DNA of 64,000 nucleotides from DATEGZ01 sp035519535 (GCA_035519535.1 DATIWF010000029.1:28788-92787); one strand, 5' to 3'; shown: positions 34,854 through 43,707, counted from the stretch's first letter. Notes: generated by a model not told the origin, from the sequence alone. Numbers and translations are program-made.

Positions 34854-36377
34854 TCACGAATTCGGCACGGCTTGTCCCGCCTCCACCCACACGTACCCCC
34901 ACGCCAGACTGCCCGCGAGCGCCAGGAGCGACGCGGCGACGAGCGTGACGAGCGAGAAGCTCGCGATCGACGCGAATGCGACGAGCAGCACGGGCGCGAT
35001 GCCGCCCAGTCCCAGCGCGCCGACCCAGAACATCTGACGGTACGCGCCGAAGCGAATGGCGCGCACGGCCAGCTCGTGATTGACAGTCGGACTCGGCGTC
35101 AGGAAGTGCTCGAGCGTCAGGATGAGGAGGTGCGCGAGCGACGCGAACGCGAGCGTGAGGGCGAGGGCGCGGATCGTCGCGGCCTCGCCGCCGGCCAGGG
35201 TCGCGATGATGAGGAGCGCCGCGCTGCCCTCGGCGGCCGCTTCGACGATCAGATCGATCGTCGCGTGCGGTCCCTGCCATAAATCGCGCGCGAGGCCTTG
35301 CGCGAAGAGGAAGCCGGTGTAGGCCGTGGCGCCAAGCGCCACGGGCAGCGCCAGCACCGCGAGCATCGTCACCATCGTCGTCCAGCCGAGCGGCACGCAG
35401 AGGACCCAGAGTCCGGCAATGGCGCCGTGCGCGGTCAGGAGGACCGCGCCGCGCGTGAGCCACGACCGCCAGTTGGGCCGCGTGAGGATGTAGTAGAACC
35501 GCTCGGGCCGCTCGAGGTCGATGATGAGCACGACGGCGGTGCCGAGCCCGAAGACGAGCGAGAGGAACGGGCCCGCGAAGCTCACGAGCGGTGACCGATC
35601 GCCCAGCAGCCAGAACAGCGCGGACAGGAACATCGCGCCCGTCGAGATGCCCTTGGCCACGAGGTACAGCACGAGATCGACGCCCCAGGCCTGGCGATGG
35701 GGCACGTCGTAATCGACGCGCGGGTCGCCGGGCCGGAGCGGATCGGGCTCGGGCGAGCCGACGGGTCGCAGGTGAGCGATGCCCTCCTTGAGCAGAATCG
35801 GCCGCGCCGCGATTTCCGGGCGGATGACGCTCTCGTCCGCGCCCAGATAGAACACCTTGGGTCCCGTGCCCTTCTCGGGCTTGCGCACCATGAACGACTC
35901 GCGCTGCACGATCTGCGACACGTGGCTCGCCGGGTCGTCGAGGTCGCCGAAAATGCGGCACTCCGTCGGGCACACGCTCACGCACGCGGGCTGCAGCTGA
36001 TTCTCCACGCGATTCGCGCAGAAGTTGCACTTCTCGGCCGTATGCGTGCCGGGGTCGATGAAGAGCTGGTCGTACGGACACGCGGCCATGCAGGCGCGGC
36101 AGCCGATGCACGACGCGCTGTTCAGATCGACGATCCCGTCGCGGCGCTTGAAGAGCGCGCCGGTGGGGCAGATCGTCAGGCACGGCGCCTCGGTGCACTG
36201 ATTGCAGAGAACCGGGAAGAACAGCCGCTGCGTGTCGGGAAATGTGCCTTTCTCGACCGTCTTCACCCAGCAGCGATTGACGCCGACGGGGATGTCGTGC
36301 TCCGCCTTGCACGCGATCGTACAGGCGTGGCAGCCGATGCACTTGCGCAGATCGATGACGAATCCGTACGTGGGCAC
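34854..36377 (-). CDS. Fused four-cluster ferredoxin and NrfD/PsrC-like membrane subunit
   Basis: This 507-residue protein combines two subunits that are normally separate. Residues 1-145 hold 16 cysteines for four [4Fe-4S] clusters: C13/16/19/23, C58/61/66/70, C90/93/96/100 and C117/120/132/136, as in NrfC/PsrB/SoeB. After a linker (about 145-210), residues 215-500 form an NrfD/SoeC-type helical bundle with the characteristic LERPERFYYILTRPNWRSW block. There is no signal peptide, so the iron-sulfur part should face the cytoplasm with the catalytic subunit encoded just downstream. It would pass electrons between the molybdoenzyme and the quinone pool. The GTG start at 36377 is supported by a TATAGT -10. 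Confidence 0.9.
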   Translation of the reverse strand: MPTYGFVIDLRKCIGCHACTIACKAEHDIPVGVNRCWVKTVEKGTFPDTQRLFFPVLCNQCTEAPCLTICPTGALFKRRDGIVDLNSASCIGCRACMAACPYDQLFIDPGTHTAEKCNFCANRVENQLQPACVSVCPTECRIFGDLDDPASHVSQIVQRESFMVRKPEKGTGPKVFYLGADESVIRPEIAARPILLKEGIAHLRPVGSPEPDPLRPGDPRVDYDVPHRQAWGVDLVLYLVAKGISTGAMFLSALFWLLGDRSPLVSFAGPFLSLVFGLGTAVVLIIDLERPERFYYILTRPNWRSWLTRGAVLLTAHGAIAGLWVLCVPLGWTTMVTMLAVLALPVALGATAYTGFLFAQGLARDLWQGPHATIDLIVEAAAEGSAALLIIATLAGGEAATIRALALTLAFASLAHLLILTLEHFLTPSPTVNHELAVRAIRFGAYRQMFWVGALGLGGIAPVLLVAFASIASFSLVTLVAASLLALAGSLAWGYVWVEAGQAVPNS

Positions 36378-36385
36378 TCTGCGGG

Positions 36386-36391
36386 ACTATA
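36386..36391 (-). promoter_or_regulatory. -10-like TATAGT of the ferredoxin-NrfD gene, inside the methyltransferase stop
   Basis: On the minus strand TATAGT ends eight bases before the GTG at 36377. Its bases include the TAG stop of the methyltransferase gene, so the oxidoreductase operon can start independently of the defence-like genes upstream. Confidence 0.5.
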
Positions 36392-39300
36392 ACGCAAACA
36401 TGCCGATTGTTCGCCGGCGGTCGGCCTCGGGCACGAGCGGAAAGCCCGAGACGATGTGCTCGAACATCGCCGCGTCAAGCCGGTACAGCCGCGCGACGAG
36501 CGCCTGCAGCGCGGCGTGGGCGAGCGGCGAGGCCGGTCGGCGTCGCAGACGACGCGACAGCGCGACAATCCGGCGTTGGTCGTCGTCGCCCGTCCACCGC
36601 GGCACCGGCAAGTCCTCGACGAGGCTCGTCGTCAGATGTCCGCCCATCAGCATCCGCACGAGGGCGTTGAGCACGTAGGAGTTGAACAGGCCGCACAGAA
36701 AGTCCTGCTGGTCGGCCGGGATCGGTGTGCGCAGGCAGAAGAGCGTGTGGGTCGTGACGACGTGAGCGGGCACGATGGCGGCGATGAGCGACTGCCGGTT
36801 GGCGACCGCCGAGACGTCGCGATACGCGAGCCGCGCGACGTCGAATCGGCCATGCGGGAGGCGCCGCCGCGCTTCGGCCGGCGCGATCCGCGAAGACGAC
36901 GCCGACGTGTCGACGCTGAACGGTCGAAGATGCTTGCCCTCGATGACGGGCAGGCCCTGGCTGCCGATCGCGTCGCGGTCCTCGGTGGCGTTGAGCTCTC
37001 GCCCGAAGCTGACGCCCCAACCGCCGGGGTGGCCGAGTTGTGGGCCCATCGACGACAGGTGCTCGAGGATGTCGAGGTCCCGCGGCGACCGCGCGTCCGG
37101 AATCCGGCGCGTCGTGCCACCAAATGCGGCAAGGCCCGCGGGCGTCAGACGAATCGGATACGCGGACGCCGCGGGATCGTCGCAGGCCGGAAGGTCGTCG
37201 ATCTCCGCGGCTGTCCGGACGCCGAACCGCGCCCGCACTTCGTGTGTCGCGCCGCCGGTTCTGGCCACGAGGACCAGGAAGCGCACGCCGCGGTGAATCG
37301 GGAAGAGCGCGTCCGCGTTGTCGAGGCCGACGACAGTCTCGAGGGTCGAGCGGTCGAGCAGCCGCGCGCGCAGCGCCGCCGCGCCATCGTCAACCGCGAG
37401 CCCCCACGGCAGAATCAGTCCCACGCGGCCGCCCGGCCGGGCCAGCGACAGTGCCCGCTCGAGGAACGGCTGATAGAGATTGACGTGGCCGTGGTCGCAG
37501 GACGGGTAGAGGCCGGAGTCGCGGATGAAGCGAACGAACGACGCCGGGAGAAACGACGCCGGGATTATTTTTCCCGAGGTCCCGGGAAAAATATTCCCGG
37601 CGTCGTTCCTCCCGGCGTCGTTTCTCAGCATCTCCCACGGCGGGTTGCCGAGGACGGCGTCGAAGCCCGCGCGCGGTCGCGGGTTGCCGGCCGCATCGTA
37701 GAACACATCGGCGAACTCGAGCGGCCAGTGGAAGAAGCCGTGGGTCCGGGCGAGATCGCGCGCTTGCGTCTGCCACCTTGCGAGATCGGCGGCGCCGAGG
37801 GTGGCGTCGTTCCGCAGCAGGGCGTCGAACGCCGCCCGGATTTCGGCCGGAGCCGGAGGCCGACCCGGCCAGAACCAGCGGGCGCACCAGAGGTCGGCCG
37901 CCTGCCGCCACCGTCGGAGCGGCGAATCGTCGCCCGCGAGCCGCGCCCAAATCGCTTCCTTCGCGCGAACATCGTCGACCGTATCGTCGCGGCGCGCGCC
38001 GAGGTCGAGGAGCGGACGCGCCGCGCGGCTCATGGCGTCCTCGAGGCGGCCGGCGTCGAGGTTCAGGAGCGGCAGATCCGCGGTCCCGCGCCGGCGCATC
38101 GCCAGCCGGCGCAGATCGTCAGGCGACGCGCCGATCAGGCTGTTGCCGCTACGCAGCCGGTGGTCGAGAAACCCGAGCGGCTTCCCGCGTGCCAGCGTCG
38201 TCAGCCACAGCGACAGGCGCGCGAGCTGGACCGCGACGGGATTCGCGTCCACGCCGGCGAGGCACCGCTCGGCGACTTGTCGTCGCAGGTTGGCGTGCTC
38301 GCGCTCATCCAGATCGGCCTCAGCGCAACGTCCTTCGGCGATGAGCGCCCGCGCGCACGCGGCCGCGAGGTAGCGGCACGCCGCAACGAGAAACGCGCCG
38401 CTGCCCATCGCGGGATCGACGATCCGCAGGGACAGGATGTCGTCGGCGCTGGCGCCGGCAACGAGCGGCGCCAGCGTGCGTCTGACGAGAAAATCCGCGA
38501 GCGGCTGCGGCGTGTAGAACGTGGCGCTCTGTTTGCGGCGCGCGCTGTGGGCTGATCCGGCCGGTCGCGGCGGCCCGGGCCTGCCGGCGACGACCGACGA
38601 AGGATCGAGATCGAGAACACGCTCGTAGACCGCGCCGAGCTGTTCGACGCCGAGATCGGCGTAATTGACGCCCTCGATCCCGGCATCGCCCCGCCGCGTG
38701 CCCAGGGCCAGGAGCGCGTGCTGCGCCGCGGCGTCGCGCATCGTGCTGCGGCGCGTCGGACGGGACACCGGGCGGCCGGCTTCGAGCGCAGGCGCCGACG
38801 CGCGCGCGAACAGCCGGCCGTTGAACGGCCGCACGATCAAGTCGCCTGTCCGCCCGCCGAGACGTGACAGCCGCGACACGGCGGCCAGTCCGTCCCAGAG
38901 CCCGCCGGCGCGATCGCGATCGAGCGCGTCGCGGCAGAATCCGCCGACGGTGTAGGCGCCGCCATAGACCGGATGCGCGCGCGGCACGAGGTCGCGCGAC
39001 TCCGCGAAAAGCAGGAAGAGCACGCGATAGACGAGCGTCAGCGACTGGTCGAACGCATCCGGTGCCGGCCGGAGCACGCCACCGAACGCGTGAAGCGCTT
39101 CGCCGACGCCCGCCTGGAGATCCGAACGCACACGATCCTGGAAACCCGCTGCGGCCGCAAGGAGCGCGTCGAGGCGAGACGCCGGTGACGCGTCATTGAC
39201 CGAAGGCTCCGGTTCGAACGCGCCCGAGTGCGCGAGTGTCCAGAACGGCGCGAAGCCCGGCTGCGCCAGAACGTCCGGAAATGTGAAGTCGACGCTGCGC

Positions 39301-39752
39301 CGCGCCGCGTGGCCGCGCGCATCCACGAGAGACAGAAACGGCGCGCCGAGAACGAAGCACCATTCGGCGCCGACCGCGCGCGATGCCGCGACGACGTCCC
39401 GCCAGGCGCCCGACGGCCGATGAGCCCAGGGCGTGACGAGGAGACCGACGGGCACGCGCCTGGGCGTGTCGAGCCGGGCCGACGCCTGGGTGCGATCGAA
39501 GCGCGCCGCCGAAGCCCGAAAGCCGAGCATCGCGAAGAGCGGCATCGCGACCTCGTCGAACAACGCGCGCAGGCCGGTGGCCGGGCCGCATGTGGCGGCG
39601 ACGCGCTGCCACCACCGCTCGAGCTGACGCCGCCGTCGTTCGACGTCGCGTTCGTCGCCGCGAGGTCCCGAACGCTCAAACACCCGGGTCGCGAGGTACT
39701 GGCCGGGGAACAGCGAGCCGCCGACGCCGGGCAGGCGGTTCACGGTCGCCAC
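36387..39752 (-). CDS. Class I N6-adenine DNA methyltransferase, Eco57I/DrmMI-like, carrying an in-frame palindrome
   Basis: This large methyltransferase has 1121 residues. ATFYTPQPLADFLVRRTL (about 407) is followed by SAM-binding motif I DPAMGSGAFLVAACRYLA (about 446) and catalytic motif IV NPPWEML (about 702), the order of gamma-class N6-adenine enzymes of Eco57I, type ISP and DISARM DrmMI. The N-terminal 350 residues look like the degenerate nuclease-fold region of type IIG enzymes, but no D-ExK triad is evident. The C-terminal region would hold target recognition. Directly after motif IV a palindromic element (37537-37622) encodes RNDAGRNDAGNIFPGTSGK and following residues. The GTG start overlaps the helicase stop by 13 bases. 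It would modify host DNA in a helicase-linked defence system. Confidence 0.85.
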   Translation of the reverse strand: MATVNRLPGVGGSLFPGQYLATRVFERSGPRGDERDVERRRRQLERWWQRVAATCGPATGLRALFDEVAMPLFAMLGFRASAARFDRTQASARLDTPRRVPVGLLVTPWAHRPSGAWRDVVAASRAVGAEWCFVLGAPFLSLVDARGHAARRSVDFTFPDVLAQPGFAPFWTLAHSGAFEPEPSVNDASPASRLDALLAAAAGFQDRVRSDLQAGVGEALHAFGGVLRPAPDAFDQSLTLVYRVLFLLFAESRDLVPRAHPVYGGAYTVGGFCRDALDRDRAGGLWDGLAAVSRLSRLGGRTGDLIVRPFNGRLFARASAPALEAGRPVSRPTRRSTMRDAAAQHALLALGTRRGDAGIEGVNYADLGVEQLGAVYERVLDLDPSSVVAGRPGPPRPAGSAHSARRKQSATFYTPQPLADFLVRRTLAPLVAGASADDILSLRIVDPAMGSGAFLVAACRYLAAACARALIAEGRCAEADLDEREHANLRRQVAERCLAGVDANPVAVQLARLSLWLTTLARGKPLGFLDHRLRSGNSLIGASPDDLRRLAMRRRGTADLPLLNLDAGRLEDAMSRAARPLLDLGARRDDTVDDVRAKEAIWARLAGDDSPLRRWRQAADLWCARWFWPGRPPAPAEIRAAFDALLRNDATLGAADLARWQTQARDLARTHGFFHWPLEFADVFYDAAGNPRPRAGFDAVLGNPPWEMLRNDAGRNDAGNIFPGTSGKIIPASFLPASFVRFIRDSGLYPSCDHGHVNLYQPFLERALSLARPGGRVGLILPWGLAVDDGAAALRARLLDRSTLETVVGLDNADALFPIHRGVRFLVLVARTGGATHEVRARFGVRTAAEIDDLPACDDPAASAYPIRLTPAGLAAFGGTTRRIPDARSPRDLDILEHLSSMGPQLGHPGGWGVSFGRELNATEDRDAIGSQGLPVIEGKHLRPFSVDTSASSSRIAPAEARRRLPHGRFDVARLAYRDVSAVANRQSLIAAIVPAHVVTTHTLFCLRTPIPADQQDFLCGLFNSYVLNALVRMLMGGHLTTSLVEDLPVPRWTGDDDQRRIVALSRRLRRRPASPLAHAALQALVARLYRLDAAMFEHIVSGFPLVPEADRRRTIGMFAL
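37537..37622. repeat. AT-rich palindrome inside the methyltransferase gene
   Basis: An inverted repeat of about 40-base arms centred near 37578. The arms carry AACGACGCCGGG twice and the core GCCGGG-ATTATTTTTCCC, imperfectly mirrored. The core matches the perfect palindrome at 48673-48743. It is read through in frame, adding roughly 28 residues between motif IV and FIRDSGLY of the methyltransferase. Confidence 0.88.
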
Positions 39753-42145
39753 CCGAGCGCGACGACGAGCGACGGGCGCCCGATCTCAACGTGTGCGCTC
39801 GCCTCGAGGTCTGCGATACGGGCGTTGGCGTCGCGCTGAATCGCCTCGACAACCTCGCGTCGCTGTTCGAGCCAGCGCCGCCCGCGCCAGTCGAACAAGC
39901 CGGGCTGCGCTTCCGCGACGCCGTGCGCGTCGACGAGCCATGCGGCGAGCGCGCGTTCCCGTGCCGCCGCCCGGTTCGCGTTCGCCGCCAGCAGCCGCGC
40001 CAGACGACGCGCCCTCGGCTGGAGCGCGCGGGCCGCCTCCCGCCGCGCGTGCGCGGCAATCGTGGGCGCCTCGCGTGCGCTCGCATGCGCCAACCGGCAC
40101 GAGACGCCGACGATATGCCGCTCGACCATCGTCCCGGCGCCGTCGATCAGCGGCACCGCAAAGATGAGCAGCATGTCTTCGGCGAGCGCGCGAAGAACGA
40201 CGAGTCGATCGACGTGCGCCCACAGCGGTCTGGCGGCATCTTCATCCGGGCCGCGCCAGTGGCGCTGCAGCGCGCGACCCCGGAGGAGGCGAGCCGCTGC
40301 GCCACGCGCCGGGCGACTCCAGCGCGTCGAGCGCTGCCACGGCGGCTCGGTCGTCGATTCCTCGCCCATGGGCGCGGACAGGAATACTGACGCTCGAACA
40401 GCGGCTGCACGGACGATCGACGCGCATCCGAGGTCGTATCCGGTCGACCGCGCGACGCCGAGGACGCGTCGCGCCAGACGCATCAGCACGGGCGCTTCGG
40501 CGTCGTGGTCAGCCACGACCAGCGAGACGTGGACGCGGCGCGTCTGGCCGATGCGATCGACGCGTCCAGCGCGCTGTTCGAGGCGCGCCGGATTCCAGGG
40601 CAGATCGAGGCTGACGACGCATCGCGTGCGCGACTGCAGATTGAGTCCCAGGCTGGCGACGTCCGTGGCCAGCAGCACCGTCGTGGCGCCGTCGAGAAAC
40701 CGCGTGAGCTCGGTGCGGCGCTCGCCGGGCGAGAGGCCGCCGTGCAGGCACGACGTCGCGACGCGCCCGTCGAGCCGGCGCCGCAGCACGTCGAGCGAGT
40801 CGCGGAACTCCGTGAAGACGACGATCGGCTCGCGCGCTCGAGCGACGAACGCCAGGACGCTCGCGGCCTTGCTCTCGTTGCGACGCGCCGCTTCGGCGAG
40901 CGCGAGGACGCGTTTGAGCCACGCGCGCTCCCTTCGGCCGTCGAGGCCGACGTCCGCCGTGAGACCGGCAGCCTCCTCGGCCGTCAGGTCATCCTGGTCA
41001 TCGAACGGCAGGGAGCACTGCGCCGGCGAGGCCGGCAGCGGCGCCTCGCACCGCTCGACCCAGGCCAGCCGGCGCCGCAGCGATTGCGCCAGCGCGCTCA
41101 TCGTGGACAGCGCGCGCTTTCGGAAGATCGACAGCAGCAGCAGCGCGGCATCGCGTCGGCCGGCCGCCGCGACGCGAAGCACGGCGCGCTCGAACTGGGT
41201 GAGCGCGTCGAGCAGGGCCAGCTCGGACGCGCCCAGCTGCACGCGCCGCCAGCGGACGCGGCGCGTCTGGCCGGCGAACAGATCGCGGCGCGAGCGGCGG
41301 AAGATGAGCATGTCGTCCGGTGCACCCGGCAGGCGGCCGAGGTTCAGCAGCCGCTGAAATCGCCGTTCGTCGCCGTCGTGCGGCGTCGCGGTGAGCAGCA
41401 GGACCGCGCGTGCCCCCGCCGCGATCGCGCGACACGCGTCGTGACGATCGGATGCGCCGCACGCCGTGTGGGCCTCGTCGACGACGACCAGATCCCACGG
41501 ACACGGCGGCATCGCGTCGAGCACATGCGCCTGTTTCACGTAGTCGAGCGAGGCGAGCCACACGCCGGCACGACGCCACGGACTGTCGGCGGATGCGATC
41601 TCACGCGCGCGGGCGTCGAGCGTCTCGCGGTCCGCGGAGAGGCAATCGACGCCGAAGCGGCCGCGAAGCTCGTCCTGCCATTGGTCCGCCAGCGACGCGG
41701 GAACCAGGACGAGGATGCGCGCCGCGATCCGGCGCCGCAGGACCTCGGTGATCGCGAGGCCAGCCTGAATCGTCTTGCCGAGCCCGACCTCGTCGGCGAC
41801 GAGCACGCGTCGGGCGCCGTGCTGAAGCGCCAATGCCGGCTCCAGCTGATGGGGCAGGATCTCCACACGGGCCTCGCGCGCCGACGCCAGTGTCCGCAAC
41901 CCGAACGTGCCGCCCGCCACGCCAGCGACCCGGGCAACGGCATGGTTGGCGGACGCCCGCCGCGGGCGTCGGTCGGGCGTCGCGGCGATCGGTCGATCGA
42001 ACGGCGCGAGAAACGTGCGCCGGCCGGCGCCTGGCGCGGAGACCTCGAGCCGTGTGATCCCGTCCTCGCGTGCGATCCGATCGAGCCGCCAGCGCCGCTG
42101 GCGAATCCACACGTGGTCGCCGACGTTCGGTTGCGCGGTGTGCAC
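39740..42145 (-). CDS. SNF2/SF2-family helicase (DrmD-like) of the helicase-methyltransferase pair
   Basis: A DNA translocase of 801 residues. Motif I is ADEVGLGKTIQAGLA (about 117-131), motif II VVVDEAHTA (about 222), motif III LLLTATPHDGDER and motif VI QRAGRVDRIGQTRR (about 528), the last characteristic of SNF2/RapA-like enzymes. The N-terminal 80 residues (GDHVWIRQRRWRLDRI) resemble a small SH3/Tudor-like domain. The C-terminal 200 residues are Arg/Ala-rich helices with no nuclease motif. The start is a GTG at 42145. The methyltransferase gene begins within its last codons. The pair resembles DISARM class 1 drmD-drmMI, but drmA, drmB and drmC are absent here. Confidence 0.85.
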   Translation of the reverse strand: MHTAQPNVGDHVWIRQRRWRLDRIAREDGITRLEVSAPGAGRRTFLAPFDRPIAATPDRRPRRASANHAVARVAGVAGGTFGLRTLASAREARVEILPHQLEPALALQHGARRVLVADEVGLGKTIQAGLAITEVLRRRIAARILVLVPASLADQWQDELRGRFGVDCLSADRETLDARAREIASADSPWRRAGVWLASLDYVKQAHVLDAMPPCPWDLVVVDEAHTACGASDRHDACRAIAAGARAVLLLTATPHDGDERRFQRLLNLGRLPGAPDDMLIFRRSRRDLFAGQTRRVRWRRVQLGASELALLDALTQFERAVLRVAAAGRRDAALLLLSIFRKRALSTMSALAQSLRRRLAWVERCEAPLPASPAQCSLPFDDQDDLTAEEAAGLTADVGLDGRRERAWLKRVLALAEAARRNESKAASVLAFVARAREPIVVFTEFRDSLDVLRRRLDGRVATSCLHGGLSPGERRTELTRFLDGATTVLLATDVASLGLNLQSRTRCVVSLDLPWNPARLEQRAGRVDRIGQTRRVHVSLVVADHDAEAPVLMRLARRVLGVARSTGYDLGCASIVRAAAVRASVFLSAPMGEESTTEPPWQRSTRWSRPARGAAARLLRGRALQRHWRGPDEDAARPLWAHVDRLVVLRALAEDMLLIFAVPLIDGAGTMVERHIVGVSCRLAHASAREAPTIAAHARREAARALQPRARRLARLLAANANRAAARERALAAWLVDAHGVAEAQPGLFDWRGRRWLEQRREVVEAIQRDANARIADLEASAHVEIGRPSLVVALGWRP

Positions 42146-42198
42146 AATCTGCCACCCTGTCAGCGCAGACCCGTTGCAGGATCCGCAACGCCGCCGTT

Positions 42199-42225
42199 CT
42201 GAACGTCTAACTTCTGGCTTCTGAG
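42199..42225. repeat. Dispersed TGAACGTCT/AACTTCTGGCTTCT repeat, copy 3
   Basis: CTGAACGTCTAACTTCTGGC and adjoining TTCTGAG form the 88-base gap between the helicase and Smr genes together with flanking bases. It shares both blocks with 18815-18845 and one block with 21164-21187. Confidence 0.65.
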
Positions 42226-42232
42226 CTCACAC

Positions 42233-42520
42233 TCACCGGGTCTTAGGCAAGGTGAGTGCCAGGCGGCACCACGTCGCGCCGAGGTGAGCGGTGTGATCGT
42301 CCCAGAACTCGACGACGAGCGGGTGCGTGTCGAGGAGGGATTGCACGATGCCGCGCTGGACCCCGCGGCCGCGCCCGTGGACGAGGCGAATCTCGGTCAG
42401 GCCCGCTTCGTGCGCCTCGCGCAGGTACTCATCGACGACCGACGGAATGTCGGCCGGCGCGAACGCATGCAGGTCGAGCTCCGCTGTGATCGGGACGTTG
42501 ACGGGGTCCTGGTCGTCCAT
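42233..42520 (-). CDS. Small stand-alone Smr-domain protein
   Basis: A protein of 95 residues made almost only of a Smr domain: the LDLHAFAPADI motif near the start and the LVHGRGRGVQRG motif near residue 47 are the two signatures, and HPLVVEFWDDH completes the fold. Smr domains are endonucleases or nucleic-acid binders; the stand-alone bacterial form has been linked to mRNA cleavage at stalled ribosomes or to DNA nicking, and the role here is not known. It follows queF on the same strand with a 40-base gap. Confidence 0.85.
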   Translation of the reverse strand: MDDQDPVNVPITAELDLHAFAPADIPSVVDEYLREAHEAGLTEIRLVHGRGRGVQRGIVQSLLDTHPLVVEFWDDHTAHLGATWCRLALTLPKTR

Positions 42521-42560
42521 GGCCTTCTGACGGCTCGACGTCCCGACTGCGGGCCGATCC

Positions 42561-42902
42561 CTACGTGCCTTCGTATTTCGCGACGACGCTGGTCGTGATC
42601 CCGCCGCGCGCCGTGAATGCGCCGGTGACCGTCATCCGGCGCGGCTGGCACGCGGCCACGAGGTCGTCGAGGATCCGGTTGGTGGCCGCCTCGTAGAAGA
42701 TGCCCTGGTTGCGGTAGCCGAGCAGGTAGTACTTCAACGCTTTCAACTCGATGCACGCACGATCGGGTACGTACTGAATCCGGATCTCGCCGAAGTCGGG
42801 GAGTCCCGTCTTGGGACACATCGAGGTGAACTCCGGGCACCGGATGTCGATCTCGTAGTCGCGCTCGGGGCGCGGGTTGGGGAACGTTTCGATCGCGGAC
42901 AT
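42561..42902 (-). CDS. queF: NADPH-dependent 7-cyano-7-deazaguanine (preQ0) reductase
   Basis: A type I (unimodular) QueF of 113 residues. The catalytic Cys is in FTSMCPKTGLPDFG and the substrate Glu/His block is seen in ELKALKYYLLGYRNQGIFYEA, the QueF signature that separates it from GTP cyclohydrolase I. It reduces the nitrile of preQ0 to preQ1 in queuosine synthesis. The other queuosine genes are not in this window. It is divergent from the HU gene. The start ATG at 42902 has a family-typical MSAIETFPNP opening. Confidence 0.93.
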   Translation of the reverse strand: MSAIETFPNPRPERDYEIDIRCPEFTSMCPKTGLPDFGEIRIQYVPDRACIELKALKYYLLGYRNQGIFYEAATNRILDDLVAACQPRRMTVTGAFTARGGITTSVVAKYEGT

Positions 42903-43062
42903 CGGGTCCTCATTCTAGGATGCGCGCGCACCCGGGGAATTGACATGTTTTCCGGCGCAAGGCTACGATACGGCCCGCTTTTCGTGATTGCCGTCGGACC
43001 GCCTGCGCGCGCGGTTCCACGACAGGATCCTGAACGCGCGCCCGAGCCAGGGAGAATACGCA

Positions 43063-43362
43063 ATGGCAGACGCCCGGCGCATGGGCAAGATGGAGCTTTT
43101 CGCGCACTTCGCGGAGAAGTTCGACATGAAGCGCACCGTGGTGCGCGATCTGTTCGAGGAACTGCTCCGGTTGAGCGAGAAAGAGCTGAAGCGTTCCGGT
43201 GAGTTCGTGCTACCCGGCATGTGCAAGCTGGTGGTGCAGCGGCGCAAGGCCCGCGAGGGTCGCAATCCAGCCACCGGCGAGCCGATCAAGATTCCCGCCA
43301 AGACGGTCGTCAAGGCGCGTATTGCGAAGCAGCTGAAGGACGCCGTCCTGCCCCGCAAATAG
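43063..43362 (+). CDS. HU/IHF-family DNA-binding protein
   Basis: A nucleoid protein of 99 residues. The fold pattern is present: an N-terminal helical dimerisation part (MELFAHFAEKFDMKRTVVRDLFEELLRL), then the beta-arm region with GEFVLPGMCKLVVQRRKAREGRNPATGE and the arm tip RNPATGEPIKIPAKTVVKAR. The arm tip RNPATGE is close to the RNPxTG consensus of HU. The ATG at 43063 is preceded by GGGAG. It will bend or wrap DNA non-specifically or at structured sites; the several DNA palindromes in this region are possible natural targets, which is speculation. Confidence 0.9.
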   Translation: MADARRMGKMELFAHFAEKFDMKRTVVRDLFEELLRLSEKELKRSGEFVLPGMCKLVVQRRKAREGRNPATGEPIKIPAKTVVKARIAKQLKDAVLPRK

Positions 43363-43478
43363 CTGATTTCGGATCACACGGTCCGGCGCTCGTTGGCAGG
43401 CGGCTCGTGCGGCCTGTCGACGAGCGTCACGGCGTGCCGCGCACGCTCGTTCTCCTCCCGCAGTAAACTTGACTGGAT

Positions 43479-43694
43479 ATGTGGACGGTGTTGCTCGCTG
43501 CTGGAGGCCTGCTCCTCGCGGTGGCGGCGTTTCTCCGGGTCGCGGCGGCGACCCGCAAGTACCAGGCGCTGAGCCAGTCGCACTGGGAGCTGCGTTTCGA
43601 GTTTGCCCGGCTGCGGGCCCGTGTGGCGAAGCTCGACGGCGGCGGCGCCGGCGACGCGGGCCCCGACGCCACGGCGCCGCCCTCCGAATCGTGA
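43479..43694 (+). CDS. Small single-helix membrane protein before lpdA
   Basis: A protein of 71 residues with one membrane helix at the very N-terminus (MWTVLLAAGGLLLAVAAFL). A basic amphipathic stretch follows (RVAAATRKYQAL, then ELRFEFARLRARVAKLDG) that could form a short coiled coil, and a Gly/Pro/Ser tail. The ATG is preceded by TTGACTGGAT. It ends 13 bases before lpdA, so co-transcription is likely. No known family was recognised. Confidence 0.5.
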   Translation: MWTVLLAAGGLLLAVAAFLRVAAATRKYQALSQSHWELRFEFARLRARVAKLDGGGAGDAGPDATAPPSES

Positions 43695-43707
43695 AGGTGA
43701 CCCGAGC

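Noticed and set aside
36387..42145. Complete DISARM or BREX system
   Set aside because: Only a helicase and a methyltransferase are present. drmA, drmB, drmC, brxA-C, pglZ and brxL are not found on either side; the neighbours are housekeeping and redox genes.
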